Shown in pieces: positions 22,305 through 33,344 of a stretch of 64,000 nucleotides of DNA. The position numbers and the translations under genes are program-made. Location: NCBI GenBank assembly GCA_047967505.1, contig CM106538.1. One strand, given 5' to 3'. Positions within the stretch are counted from its first letter, which is position 1. Each line of letters starts with the position of its first letter. Source of the DNA: Dipteris shenzhenensis. Its lineage: Eukaryota; Polypodiophyta; Polypodiopsida; Gleicheniales. Under the pieces are notes generated by a model. The model ran no database searches and had not been told where the DNA came from. It was given only the letters and a program-made list of their open reading frames with translations.

Positions 22305-23795
22305 TATGAATGGAAAATTGCAGCAAGGCAATTATGCATCTTCTAGTAGACAGGGCAATGACAGAAATGAGCATCTATTTATGGTGCAACATATGATTAA
22401 TTCTGTGACAAGTGCAGAAGAACAAAATAATGTGTGGTATGTTGACTCAGGTGCGTCAAACCACATGACAGGTCATGCAGAATGGATGCAGGATGCAAGG
22501 AAAATGGAAAAGCCAGGATTTGTGGAGACTGGTGATGATACTACACATCCTATTGTGCAGATTGGTAAAATTCCTTTGTCTATGCAGGATGGGAAAAAGA
22601 AATACCTGTCCGATGTATTTCATGTCCCGAACATCACCAAGAACCTGGTTTCTGTTGGTCAAATGGTTGAGTAGGGCTTGCAAGTCAGATTTAATCCTCA
22701 TGGATGCTTTGTTGAGGATATGAAAAATAACGGTCGCTTGATAGCAAAAGGAAAGAAGAAGGGCATTATGTTTACATTGGATGCAGACATGCCTGAATTG
22801 AGTGTAGCAATGTTTGCACATGGGACCCATGTAGTTGCAGATATTGATATCTGGCACAAACGCATTGGTCATGTTAATATACAGCGACTTAAATCAATGC
22901 AAGCACAAATATTGTTGCAGGATTGCCTAAATTCAAGGTTGCACAAATGCACAAGGCTTGTGAAGCCCTTCAATTTAGGAAATAGGCAAGGAAACCTTTT
23001 CCTAGGCATGTTCAAGAGAGTAAAAAGCCATTGGAATTAATCCACTTTGATGTGTGGACTACTAAAGCTGCATCTATTGGAGGCTGTCACTATTTTGTCA
23101 CATTTATTGATGACTTCAGCAGAAAACTTTGGGTGTATTTTATGAAAAAGAAAAGTGAAGTGTTGGGCACTTCAAAGCTTTTAAAGCTATGGTTGAAAAA
23201 GAAACAGGCCTGCAAATAAAATGCCTAAGGTCAGATGGAGGGGGAGAGTACCTCTCAAATGAGTTTGCAAGGTTCTTGCAGGAGCATGGTATAAAGTAGC
23301 AATATTCATGCAGTCATACCCCACAGCAAAATGGAATTGCAGAAAGGAAAAACAGGCATATTGGAGAGGTATCTCGGGCCATGCTAAATGAAAAAGATCT
23401 ACCAGATAATTATTGGGCTCAAGCAGTTGCTACAGTAGTTTATATAATGAACAGGACTCCCACTGCAGCAATACATGGCATGACACTAGAGGAGATGTAT
23501 ACTGGTAGGAAACCATACATTTCTCATTTGAAAATTTTTGGTTGCATTGCCTATGTTCATGTGCCAGATGAGTTGAGGTCCAAGTTGGATCCAAAAGCTG
23601 AGAAGTGCATCTTTATTGGTTTTCTCTGCAGCAGAAAGGGCGGGAGAAGGTTTTACTAGGTCTTATTGATCTAGTTTATGTCAGCACAGAGGATCAGGTA
23701 GCTGACATAATCACGAAAGCATTGGGCACAGAGAAGCTACGCAAGTTCAGAGACCTACTTGGTGTGCAAGAATTGGGATTGAGCTCGAGGGGGAG
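22305..23795 (+). pseudogene. copia A pol remnant (protease, integrase, RNase H tail)
   Basis: The protease (YVDSGASNHMTGHAEW) lies near 22440. A TAG at 22672-22674 interrupts VGQMVE/GLQVRFNP. The integrase zinc motif (DIWHKRIGHVN) is near 22847, followed by a frameshift near 22930. The core (FIDDFSRKLWVYF) is near 23104 with a shift near 23170, the third acidic block (SDGGGEY) near 23233, a TAG near 23298, and a clean stretch NYWAQAVATVVYIMNRTPTA near 23410. After the deletion junction the C-terminal tail ADIITKALGTEKLRKFRDLL leads to GLSSRGSVE over the LTR start. The same TAG occurs in the copy at 51436-51438. Confidence 0.9.
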
Positions 23796-24148
23796 TGTTG
23801 AGATATCGAGCTCCACTCATGATATGCCAGGGTGACCGTTGTGCATTTATGTCACCGACTTGTTAGCTGCAGATGCGGTTGGTACACTGCCCACGAATAA
23901 TAGCTGGATGACAGCTATCCTTATCTACTCTAGTTTGTGGCTCAGTTAGTATGCCACCTTAGTTAGTTGAGTTTGGTTTGAGACCCATATATAGGGTTCT
24001 TCTATTTTCTTTGTACTTGAGTTCCTTTGGCTTTCACAACTAAGAAGAGGAAAACTATTTTCAGCCTCCACCTTTGTGTGTATTCCCCCATTGTGTATGT
24101 GAGAAAGCTGCAAGTGAGACTCCTTCCCTCTCTCCCACTATCTTCACA
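23796..24148 (+). repeat. 3' LTR of copia family A copy 2
   Basis: It runs from TGTTGAGATATC to ATCTTCACA, 353 bp, preceded by a GAGGGGGAG polypurine tract. It closely matches the LTRs at 49334 and 54059, with scattered substitutions. Confidence 0.93.
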
Positions 24149-24863
24149 GAGATGGGTATCTCCTTGTTTAACGATGATGTGCTCAAGAAAGATGAGAATA
24201 TTGAGATAAAGCACCTACCTTTCTTGAATTTGGAGTTTAGATATGCAATTTAATGGTTTGTTTTTTTGTAATTTGTGTATGTTTCGTGTATGGCAGTTGT
24301 ACGTTGAAGATGACACATTCCTCCTGAGGGTAGCTGGAAGTAGAATTCTTGGGCTTGGTAAACTATCAAGCCTTTCTCATTATATTAAAGACCTATCTGC
24401 TACAAAGATATTGATTTTTAGCAAATTGCTTAGCAACGATGGAGTTGGTATTACTTATTTTTTCAAGTGTTTATCAAAAGTTTTGGGTGGTCATCCTATA
24501 TCCTAGCAAACAAATAAGATCATTATGATAGAGAAGCATCCTGCTTTAATTATTTTTGGGTGTTATGCTAGAAAGAAAGGCTTAAGAGCTGGTTAATTTT
24601 TTACATATACAGCCTAGGAACTAGCTTGTGGTGTAAAGGGTCCCCTCTCCTTGGAGGGTTATGGAAAGCATAAGCTCATAAGGAATCGAGAGCCTTCTTT
24701 GGTGGCCCTTCCCGACAAAATAGATGAAGAGAAAACTATGACAACAACAACTCTTGCACAAGATGAGAAGAGTTTGGTTGCTCCTCAGCTCAAGAAAAAA
24801 AGATCTCCAATCAAAGTCACAAGAAGGATTCCAAGAAAAGTTGGCAAACCATTGGAAGGATAG
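24149..24863 (+). pseudogene. Unrecognised coding-like fragments after the copia LTR
   Basis: Right after the LTR the plus strand reads MGISLFNDDVLKKDENIEI and HLPFLNLEF. A candidate intron ends at TTTCGTGTATGGCAG near 24295, and the text continues LYVEDDTFLLRVAGSRILGL and DLSATKILIFSKLLSNDGVG to 24506. A further ORF at 24651-24863 is basic (KKKRSPIKVTRRIPRKVGKP). The pieces look like exons of one host gene with stops and shifts. I do not recognise the family. Linkage to the acidic fragment at 21888-22260, on the other side of the copia insertion, is possible but unproven. Confidence 0.35.
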
Positions 24864-25123
24864 CCTATATGGTATTGTATATTTTACAATATGGAAGTAG
24901 AGTTGGATTGTGAGAACACTATCATTTTAGAATGTCTTAGTTATGTTTGTGTATTCATGACAAAAACAATATACATTTTGAAATAGAAATATATGTAGTA
25001 CATTTCAAATATTTCAATGGTTTCATACAATGACTTGTTATGAATGAAAGATCCAAGTCATTGTTCATTGCAAAAAAAAATTGTTACATTAAATGACACC
25101 TATTGATGAACAAGATTTAGCAC

Positions 25124-26570
25124 TTAGCTTCTATCTACCCATTTTTGGTTTACAAATATCTTTGAGTGCCTCCACTGAGCATGTCTTTGTGCTACATTTG
25201 AGTTCTCCAAAATCTGCCTCCTTTTTTCCTTTTGAGCCAATCTGAAAGCTAGCTTAACCTACAATGTATTGACTTTCTTCTTAAATGAAAAGACTTTGTA
25301 GTATTCCTTGATAGAACCACTAAAAGACTTCTTTTAAACTATTGGCTTTTTGTTTTTCTCCAAAATGTTGTGTATATCTAAAGAATGCATTCTGTGCCAT
25401 GTTGTGTGATTTCTCCATTCCTTGTGTGGACCAAATTGCAGAGCATCCATATTTTTTTACAAAGAAAGGAAGGTTATTGTAGATTATATGTTTTTTTGAT
25501 ACATAGGCAAGTGGGCATTAGAATATATAAAACTAATATTGTTTGCTTTAAAAAAAAACATGCACAAAAACAAGATATTGTTCTTACCATGTAATGAGTG
25601 ATGCTACATGTTGTCCAAGCCTCTTTCTTTTCCTTTTTAATAATCTTTACCGCTTCTTCAAATGCGTGTTGATCATTTTTGCTAAAGGTAGCTTGGTCAC
25701 AAAAAACAAAAAGCTTATCTAAGCATTTCCACACTTCTGCCTTGATATCTCTTACTAATCTGTCGGCCTGATGATCTTTGATAGCATTATGTACTTTTCT
25801 CCACAAGTTATACTTTATCCTTGATACATATGTTGTTTTACTGCCATTTATTTTTCTTTTCTCTGGATGAGACAAAAATCTTCTAGCCTTTACTCCACCA
25901 ATAGATGGCTTGATAGGGACAGCTTTTCCATTTGTAGGTTTTTAAAGATCATTTGTAATATGTACATCTCCTGCATGGAGACCAATTTCAAATAGCACAG
26001 ATTCTAATGACTGTAGTGCCTCTTTTCTTCTACTCTTGGGATGAAGTTTCCATGCAAATCCAATATATAGGAAAACTAGTTTCTCAATGATCCTACATAA
26101 TGCACGCAATGTACAAATGTGAACATTGCATAATGGGATCTCAAGAACTGCTTTGAAATTTTTATCTACTTTATCTCTGTTGGGTGCTCTTTTCCACCAT
26201 TTAGAATCTAAGACATGTGCAGGTCCATTGCAGTACAAGCAAGGAGACTTTGAGTTACCCCCGTTGCTTATATTGAACATACACTTCAATGTCTTTAGGT
26301 CACCTACCATATGCCATTCAATTTGAAAATCACCCTTGCCTAAAACATGAAGATGATGTCCTTGAACTTAACTCTTTATAATTGAAGGTATGTAAGATAT
26401 GTGATATAAAATTTATAACATTTTGAGCAAAGACTAATTTGGAAGGCGATAGTTTACATACCTCAAATGAGCCCAACCACCATACATGCTTTCTTGATTG
26501 GACTGTGAAGTACTTTGAGCTCAACTTTGTGATCGATTGATAAAGTTCTTGATTCATCAAAGTGATAAAA
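25124..26570 (-). pseudogene. Multi-exon gene relic of unrecognised family (CxxC protein)
   Basis: On the minus strand an exon (about 26570-26462) reads LMNQELYQSITKLSSKYFTV to HVWWLGSFE. A GT-AG candidate intron of about 120 bp follows. A long exon to 25588 includes MVGDLKTLKCMFNISNGGNS, the pair CLYCNGPAHV, WWKRAPNRDKVDKNFKAVLE, PLCNVHICTLRALCRIIEKL and the helical DQHAFEEAVKIIKKEKKEAW, ending at ATG|GTAAGA. A terminal exon reads KSFSGSIKEYYKVFSFKKK to KIFVNQKWVDRS and stops at 25124-25126. In-frame TAA (near 25940) and TAG (near 25262) codons make it a likely pseudogene. The block G-D-x-K plus C-x-x-C plus a P-L-x-x-x-H-I helix faintly recalls transposase-like proteins of several eukaryotes, but I cannot name it. 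Confidence 0.5.
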
Positions 26571-27243
26571 ATTCTCCCTATCTTTTTTTCCTTGACAATT
26601 TCAATATCCTGCCATTGGTTATCTTAACCTTATCCCTACACCCATAGGGATACCACTTGCATCTTATCGCACCAAACATGTGGCAAGATTTATCCCACCG
26701 ATCATTGTGATACACCTACTCCACTGCTTGTTGCTATAATTATCCTATCAACTATACTAGTATCCCGCCATTTGGTGCAATACCCTATCCCTACGACGGT
26801 TGCCATAGAGCTATCCCCACGACTGTTGGGATACCTCTGGTGTAGCCCAATAATTAAAAAAATTCACGAACCTCAGTTCAGTTGCCTTGTTAGAGGTCTT
26901 ATACATGCACTTGAGGTCTGGGAGAATTTTGCCCAAGGATTCCATGCCGAAAGATAGTGCTTCGAGCTACGATCAGCCCACCCTTTGCCCTAGCTAGGAA
27001 TCCGGAAGCTCGAGATTCCTAGTCCCCACTCATTAATAGGCCCCCGATAGGAAGATCTATCTAGCTCTGATGAGACGGAGAGCTTGGACGAAGTAATGTA
27101 ATAACCCTTGGGTCCAGGGGACGCCAAAGCCCCATTCACTAGTGTGGCCTATCCCAAATCTCTTGCACCATCGGTCGCATCCAGGCTGAGAGGTACATTC
27201 TCCAACATGTTCAAATGTTTAGGCTGAATAGAGTCGGTAAGAC
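26571..27243. other. No gene recognised; short inverted words
   Basis: The stretch 26620-26850 repeats variants of tatccc and gggata in both orientations, around words like TATCCCTACACCCATAGGGA. After 26950 the sequence is GC-richer and is probably the leader of the gypsy relic that starts near 27244. Confidence 0.35.
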
Positions 27244-30200
27244 ATGGAGAACCCCTTCGTCGGCATGTTTGCAGGAAGGGAAACTCAGCAACATCTAGCT
27301 CCCGAACCACAGACCGGGATGGAAACCACCTTTGCAGACCCTGGACCCTCTGCCTATGTGAGACCTACTCAATGGGAACACTTGGATGATGAAAATCCAT
27401 GGATAAGGGAATTCAAAAGGCAAGACCCCAGCTGAGGGGATGCAAGGAACTTCCAAGGGGGGGTGCCTTTTGAACCCCCAACAGTCTAGGTGCCACCAAC
27501 CTTCACCAACTATGGGGCACCATAGTGTCCACCTTATCGCCCATTGCATGGAACTAACGTCTCCATGCCCAAGGACCCACCTAGCCGGAAGTATGTTCCT
27601 TTCCATCCATACCTATTGCACCGATGAATGTAGGCCTTGGCACATCTGCTTCAATGTCGGTGCTAGCAATTATGTGGATACTACCACTAGGGCTAGGCTA
27701 AAGGGCCAAGCTTGCATCCTATTAGGCATCCTATTAGGCCCACAACAACACTGCCCCCACCAGCCACTCAAACAGTGTTAATTGATGACACAATGCACAT
27801 CTTAGTGAATGCCCTAGGAAGGGGGGCCATGCCACCTTCGCCCGCCCTAGTGTTTCCCCCAGGGATTGCAAATCCCTAGAGGAGCCGACCCATAGCAATC
27901 TCCAAGTTAATGACCAAGTTCCTTGAAGAAGGAGACCCGATCTCCCATGTGGAGCGATTTGAGCAAATTTGCGAAGCTTTCGGTGCTCCTGAGGACCTAG
28001 AAATGGCCAATGCATTTGCTCTCAGCTCGGATGGCAAAGCAGGCCAATGGTATAGGGCTCTCACCCCAGAAGAGAAAATGAACTGGGAGACATTGAGAAA
28101 GGCCTTCATTGTGGGGTTCACCCCTAGCGGCCATAAATGGAGCTCGATTAATCAATTGTATGGGGTAAAGCAGAATGATAAGAAATCCCTAAGGGATTAC
28201 ATTGCCAAGATCAAGCACCTCAATGCTCGCCTATGAACCGTATGAGCGGATGAGCGACGAATGATTGTTGCCCTACTTCCTCATTAGATTGGCAGACTCA
28301 AAACTGCACGACCACCTCATGGTGATGAATCCTACCTCCTATCTATGTAGCAAGGTGTCCATCCGTATATGTGCATTTAGATAAAACCTCGGATCCCTTA
28401 GAATTAGCTCCATCAACTAGGTCTTTAAGTGTAGAAACTATCAAGAAGGAGACCAATGAGCCCAAGGGTTTGGATATGAGTGAGTTGGCCTCCAATCTAC
28501 TAGATCATCTAGGCTAGTAGTGGAGGACATGAACCTCTAAGGAGGCACGGAGCAACCCCCACTTGTTTCCACGGAGATACAATGTTTGGTGTGGGGTATG
28601 CAATGGCAACCACCCTTCCAATGAGTGTCCATGCCTAAGGGCAAGGCCGGCACTCTACTGCACACATTGCCATAGGTGGGGAAACCATGATACCTCCCAA
28701 TGCCAATTTTTGAGGTCCCTTCTTGAACCCATGTATTAAATGAGACTTCCATTAGCCCAAACAGCCCCACCTAACCCCTTGATCACATAGGGTGTCATAT
28801 GTCCAGTTCTAGCCAGTACAAAACTCAGCTAGCTTCGTTACCACCACCCATATTGGGCCTGCAACCCCCACTACCTCATATAACCCTAGTCAATCAAGTG
28901 TTGGTAGAGGAAGTGCCCAATGGTTGGGAGGATATGGATCTAGATCACAGACCTCACGATTACTACCCTACGAGGAGGGGAGTGGCACCCTAAGCCACTA
29001 CCTCCCACCAGAGGATCAATAGGTCCCTGTATTCTAGATCTCTCCCATGAATGCAAGGCAAGAGACCTAATCTCCATTGCTTGGAGACCCTCACTCCAAT
29101 GTTACACCTGCCAAGGTCCCAATAGAGCAAGTAAATGCTGCTCCCAAGGTACTTAGAACCCCCGGTGTCCCACTTCAAATGCGAGGGGATACATTCTTGA
29201 AGGACTGTCCATATAGGCATCGTACCCCCACCGCTCCAACCACGACCAACCCCACACCCTTGTGTGTAAGATGTGGGGCCGAGAATCTATTCCAGGATTG
29301 TCCCATGAAGAGACCAATAACCCCAATCATCCCGCCAAAGAGTACTACCCTTAATCTTCTTAGCATCAAACAAGGCTAGGTGGCCGTAGTGCCCCTACAA
29401 GTCATCACGATGATGCAAGCTAAGGCATTAGGCAAGGCAATGAGGAAGCTGACAAGGAAGGATAAAGGGTCCCTTTTGCCCAGATACCACCTCCCCTAGC
29501 CCAGTCCAAGAAGGAAATTTGGGTAGGTGACGGCTTTGAACACGTGCTTATTTAGGATGCGGTTCTGATGAGGAGACAACTACTCTCACCACCTCCTCTG
29601 CTTTCAGACATGCTTCCACCCAAGGTGACCCTGAAGTGCCACCGTGTTCAGAGGTAAACAATCTGGTGCAGGCCCAAGGCCTAGCACCCTTGTCCTCCTA
29701 TAAGGAGACCTATCTTGACCCAGCCCTAAAAAAGCAATGCGCAAAAGATGCCCAAAACTTGGTACAGGACTGACAAGAGAAGTTTGAGCATCACCTAAAG
29801 GCAAGTAGAGGGTCAGATACTATTCATCTAGCCCATGTAATAGGCCACCGAGGGGAGAAATATCTCAAGGTGCCAAAAACAGTGGAGGAAGAGTAACACC
29901 TCAACTTTGATTAGTTAGAAGCTCTAGATCTGATACATAAAATGTTTTGAGAAGACCTAGTACTGCAAAACCTCCAATAAACTATCAACAAAGGATTGCA
30001 AGTTTATTTGGTGCTAAACGTCTTGCTCAAGTATTGAATTCTCCCCACCCTCTCCTTCTACCTATCTTGGACTACCAAGGAGCTTGGGATGTCTAGATTT
30101 TAGTCTTGGTGTGATGACATCTTGGGTCTCCAATTTGATGGCGCATACAAACCTTCGACCAAGGTTGCTGGTGTGGGTGTGAAGCTCACTTCACCAAGGG

Positions 30201-30545
30201 GTTGAGGTATATTGTTATAGCAAGTCTACATTAGCAAGTACTTGCAACCAAGTTGAGTACTCAGCACTCATTTTTGGGTTACAAAAGGCAGAAGAACATC
30301 GCATCAAGCAACTTGAGGTGCAAGGAGTTTCTCAAATTGTGTGTGAACAAGTTAGTGGAAGGTGGAAGGTGTGGAGCGAAGGCTTGGTTCCACGACATCA
30401 ACAAGCATTGGAACTTTGCAAACAATCTAAAGAGTAAAAATTTAGCATATCCCTCGAGCTCAAAATATAGTTGCTGATTTCTTGGCACGTGAAGCTTGTA
30501 CTTCAATCACGCATGAAGCGAGTGGAAGCACCCCCCCAATAAAGT
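27244..30545 (+). pseudogene. Ty3/gypsy relic: gag, zinc knuckles, then a second-type RNase H
   Basis: The plus strand opens with a Pro-rich leader protein (MENPFVGMFAGRETQQ, 27244). A clean retrotransposon-gag domain follows at 27910-28236 (EEGDPISHVERFEQICEAFG, GKAGQWYRALTPEEKMNWET, KSLRDYIAKIKHLNARL). Zinc-knuckle-like motifs follow: CGVCNGNHPSNEC (near 28594), CTHCHRWGNHDTSQC (near 28663) and CVRCGAENLFQDC (near 29262). At 30130-30545 an RNase H fold is recognisable (LQFDGAYKPSTKVAGVGVKL, then QNIVADFLAREAC). That arrangement fits the extra RNase H of Tat-type gypsy elements. No protease, reverse transcriptase or integrase is seen in the intervening kilobase, so there is a large internal deletion plus many stops. 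Confidence 0.65.
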
Positions 30546-31070
30546 TGCAAGCCATGAATGAGCGTGATCATTTGTAAGGAATGCAAAGGTTGTGGTCATC
30601 ATGAAACTAAGTGTTAGGTATATTTGATACGAGTTTACCGACTTCGGAAGATCATTAGAAAGGTCCTTAAGGACATTGCACAAAAGAAAACTGCACACCC
30701 CTTGAAGAAATAGCATGGCGAGTACAAGAACTGGAAGAAGCTGAAGCCGATGTGCAAGCTCTCCAACTGTTGACATTTGTCATGGCATTCTTATTTGCCT
30801 TGATGAACCTCATGCAGCGCCACGTCTCTAACCCTCACTTGTAAAGATGAATGTAATATCATGAGGGTTGGTCCTTTTAAGATTGTCTATGAGCTATTCT
30901 ATGTTGAAGATTCTTCCCGTATAATATTTCACAATACACCAGTCACATCCTACCTTGCCTATGTGTGCTTTGTAGATGTATCTTCACCTGATTTTTAGTT
31001 CAAGCTACCTCTTTCCATCATTTGCCAATAGATAAGCCTCATTTTGTCTCTCTCTTTTCCATCTTCCAAG
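30546..31070. other. Spacer between two gypsy relics
   Basis: A short coding-like stretch near 30560-30780 has no recognised motif. The rest is AT-rich. It may be the tail of the upstream element. Confidence 0.35.
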
Positions 31071-31620
31071 CGTGGCTGACATTCCCGTGTTCTGTGGTCA
31101 GGTGGAAGAAAATCCAAATGAGTATCTTGTGGCCTTCAAGTGCCATTATGTTTCTCTCAACTTTCTTACTGAAGATAGATGGATGTTGGTTCTTTTCTTA
31201 TTGAAGATAGATGGATGTCGGTTCTTCCCACATTTCTAGAGGGTTTGGCTCAAGTGTGGTATGAGAAGCAAGCTGAAGATGTTTGCCAAAGTTGGCCGAG
31301 GTTAACAATAGCTATGATCGAGTATTTTGGCAAAGAAGAGGAGCTGGAGAATGTGTACCTGCAGGTGGAAAACCTGAACTAGTCAAAAGGTGAGATAGTG
31401 CATCGATATGTGGATCTAGCAGTCATGCTCCTGGACCATTTAATTGCCATGCAAGAAGATGCCGGATTTTGAGCTAGAATGACTCAGCATGTTCTGGGCT
31501 ACCTCGTAGCAAGAGCAAGTGATGAATTCTACCTCAAGATTAAATGGGAGAATCCAAAAACCATGGTGCTAGCACATGAGATTGCTCAAAAGTTTGATAA
31601 AGTTCAATCTGAACCTACTT
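31071..31620 (+). pseudogene. Ty3/gypsy gag relic, cut at 31620
   Basis: Reading across shifts, the plus strand gives PVFCGQVEENPNEYLVAFKC, VLPTFLEGLAQVWYEKQAED, WPRLTIAMIEYFGKEEELEN and KTMVLAHEIAQKFDKVQSEP. That is the standard gag order: F-x-G-x-x-x-x-P-x-x-Y, then A-x-x-W-Y, then F. A ~32-bp tandem duplication (about 31163-31225, TTGAAGATAGATGGATGT) interrupts it. At 31620 the gag ends abruptly at the border of the inverted segment copied from 48424-50124. Confidence 0.7.
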
Positions 31621-32075
31621 GACCACACAGTCACTTCCTAGTGACGATTTTGCATGAACAGGCAATAAGGATGATTCTGTAACTCCCAATATCTCTGCGC
31701 ACAGCATATGATGCAATTTGTGTGGCAACTTTTCATCGACCTGCGGAGCAGTGGTCGCACAACAAAAACAGGGCCTTTTTCTGAGTGCATGCGGAGAACT
31801 TCTGCCTCTAAAACGGGCCCTGAAATGGCCTCAAATCAGAAAAATAAAGTCACCAAGGGCTTGGCCCTTACCCGCAACATATACTACCCTCTCGCCACCT
31901 CTCGCCACACTGCGAAGGGCATCTCAATCTGAGACAATGCACTCTTGCACTGTGCTACCTGCAGAGATTTGCTCCCGAACTCGAAAAAGGAAAGTAACAC
32001 CGGTCCTCTTACCAGGACACCGTGAACTTGGTAAGCTTTCGTGAGCTCCTTACCACAAACCAGGCTCTGATACCA

Positions 32076-32427
32076 TGTGAAGATAGTGGGAGAGAAGGAA
32101 GGAGTCTCACTTGCGGCTTTCTCACATGCACAATGGGGGAATACACACAAAGGTGGAGGCTGAAAACACTTTTCCTCTTCTTAGTTGTGAAATCCAAAAG
32201 AACTCTGGTACAAAGAAATAGAAGAACCCTATATGTGGGTCTCAAACCAAACTCAGCTAACTAAGGTGGCATACTACCTGAGCCACGAACTAGAGTACAT
32301 AAGGATAGCTGTCATCTAGCTATTATTCATGGGCAGTGTACCAACCGCATCTGCAGCTAACAAGTTGGTGACATAAATGCACAACGGTCACCTTGGCATA
32401 TCACGAGTGGAGCTCTATATTTCAACA
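32076..32427 (-). repeat. 5' LTR of copia family A inside the inverted segment
   Basis: On the minus strand it runs TGTTGAAATATAGAGC to ATCTTCACA, 352 bp, followed by TGGTATCAGAGC. The preceding bases are CACGT, identical to the target-site bases beside the LTR at 49334. No gag-pol follows it, because the segment stops at 31620 in the leader. Confidence 0.92.
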
Positions 32428-32919
32428 ACGTGTCCTAAGATAAGCCTTGGATTTAATTTTGATGTGGAGGCCTACAACATTTGATGAAAAGCATGCTTTT
32501 GGATGAAAAGCTCTTGATGGAAGGCATGAGCGCTTTTGAAGGCCTCTAAATCTATATATTTCACAAACTTCAACTCTTTGGATCGTCTAGTTGATGTTGG
32601 CTCTACCGACCTCTCTCTCCAACATCGCTCACATCGAGAAACCGCTTTGGAGGTAGAGATAGGATTTACTCAAAAAATGATGGAAGAAATCATGACAAGA
32701 ATTTGGTTGATGCTTGAATTGGAATACATATACACTCATTGAGATTTAGGTAATATATCATTCTCTTATATATTCACGATACTCAATCTCGGTGCTAATA
32801 CTATCAACGATTACAACCTCAGCACATAGGGAAGGGCCCGTTCCCTCGGATTATAACTATTTGGGAAAAGAAGCGCGCCGCCTCGCCATCCATACTATGT
32901 GTGGTTTTTTAAAAATAAT

Positions 32920-32955
<36 letters not shown>
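32920..32955 (+). repeat. (CA)n-(TA)n microsatellite
   Basis: About 11 CA units are followed by about 7 TA units. The inverse copy at 48801-48828 is shorter, so the repeat number changed after the segment was duplicated. Confidence 0.95.
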
Positions 32956-33344
32956 GTTTTCCATTTCAAGTTATGTGTTTTCTTTTGCTTTTACATATTC
33001 TAAATTCCTCTTTTTCTATTTGTGTGCCAAGGTGTTCGCAAGAAGGGAATGCTTAAACGCATACGCCATTTGGTCGGGCCTACTATTATTAGCTTAGTTT
33101 ATAGTCAGGTATTTTTCAAAAACTGCCTTGTCATCCTTTCTTCATCATAAATTTATAATCAACATATTATACATTACTCTCTTCATTCATTCCCCTTTGG
33201 CGGCCTACCGCACCCTAGGCTTTTTTCTTGAGTTGTACTGAAATTGACCAAGAAAAAATGTTGGAAATGGAAAAATGGTTCCAAAATTATGTACCATTTG
33301 GTTAGAGGGAAGCGGCGAGGGAGGCCTACAGGTGACCAGTGAGG

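Larger units (their letters stand above)
22305..24148 (+). mobile_element. copia family A, copy 2: 5'-truncated, RT deleted, 3' LTR present
   Basis: Homology to the full-length copy at 49334 begins near 22305, just after the zinc-knuckle region. It continues through protease and integrase, then jumps near 23640 from the integrase C-terminus (SKLDPKAEKCIFIGF) straight to the RNase H tail (LLGLIDLVYVSTEDQV). RT and most of RNase H are therefore missing. The 3' LTR is complete. There is no 5' LTR, primer-binding site or gag N-terminus. Confidence 0.92.

Noticed and set aside
32792-33097. ORF conserved between 32792-33097 and 48658-48846, suggesting a shared gene
   Set aside because: Both lie in the inverted segmental copy. 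The peptide is low complexity, derived from a CA/TA microsatellite, and the frames differ.
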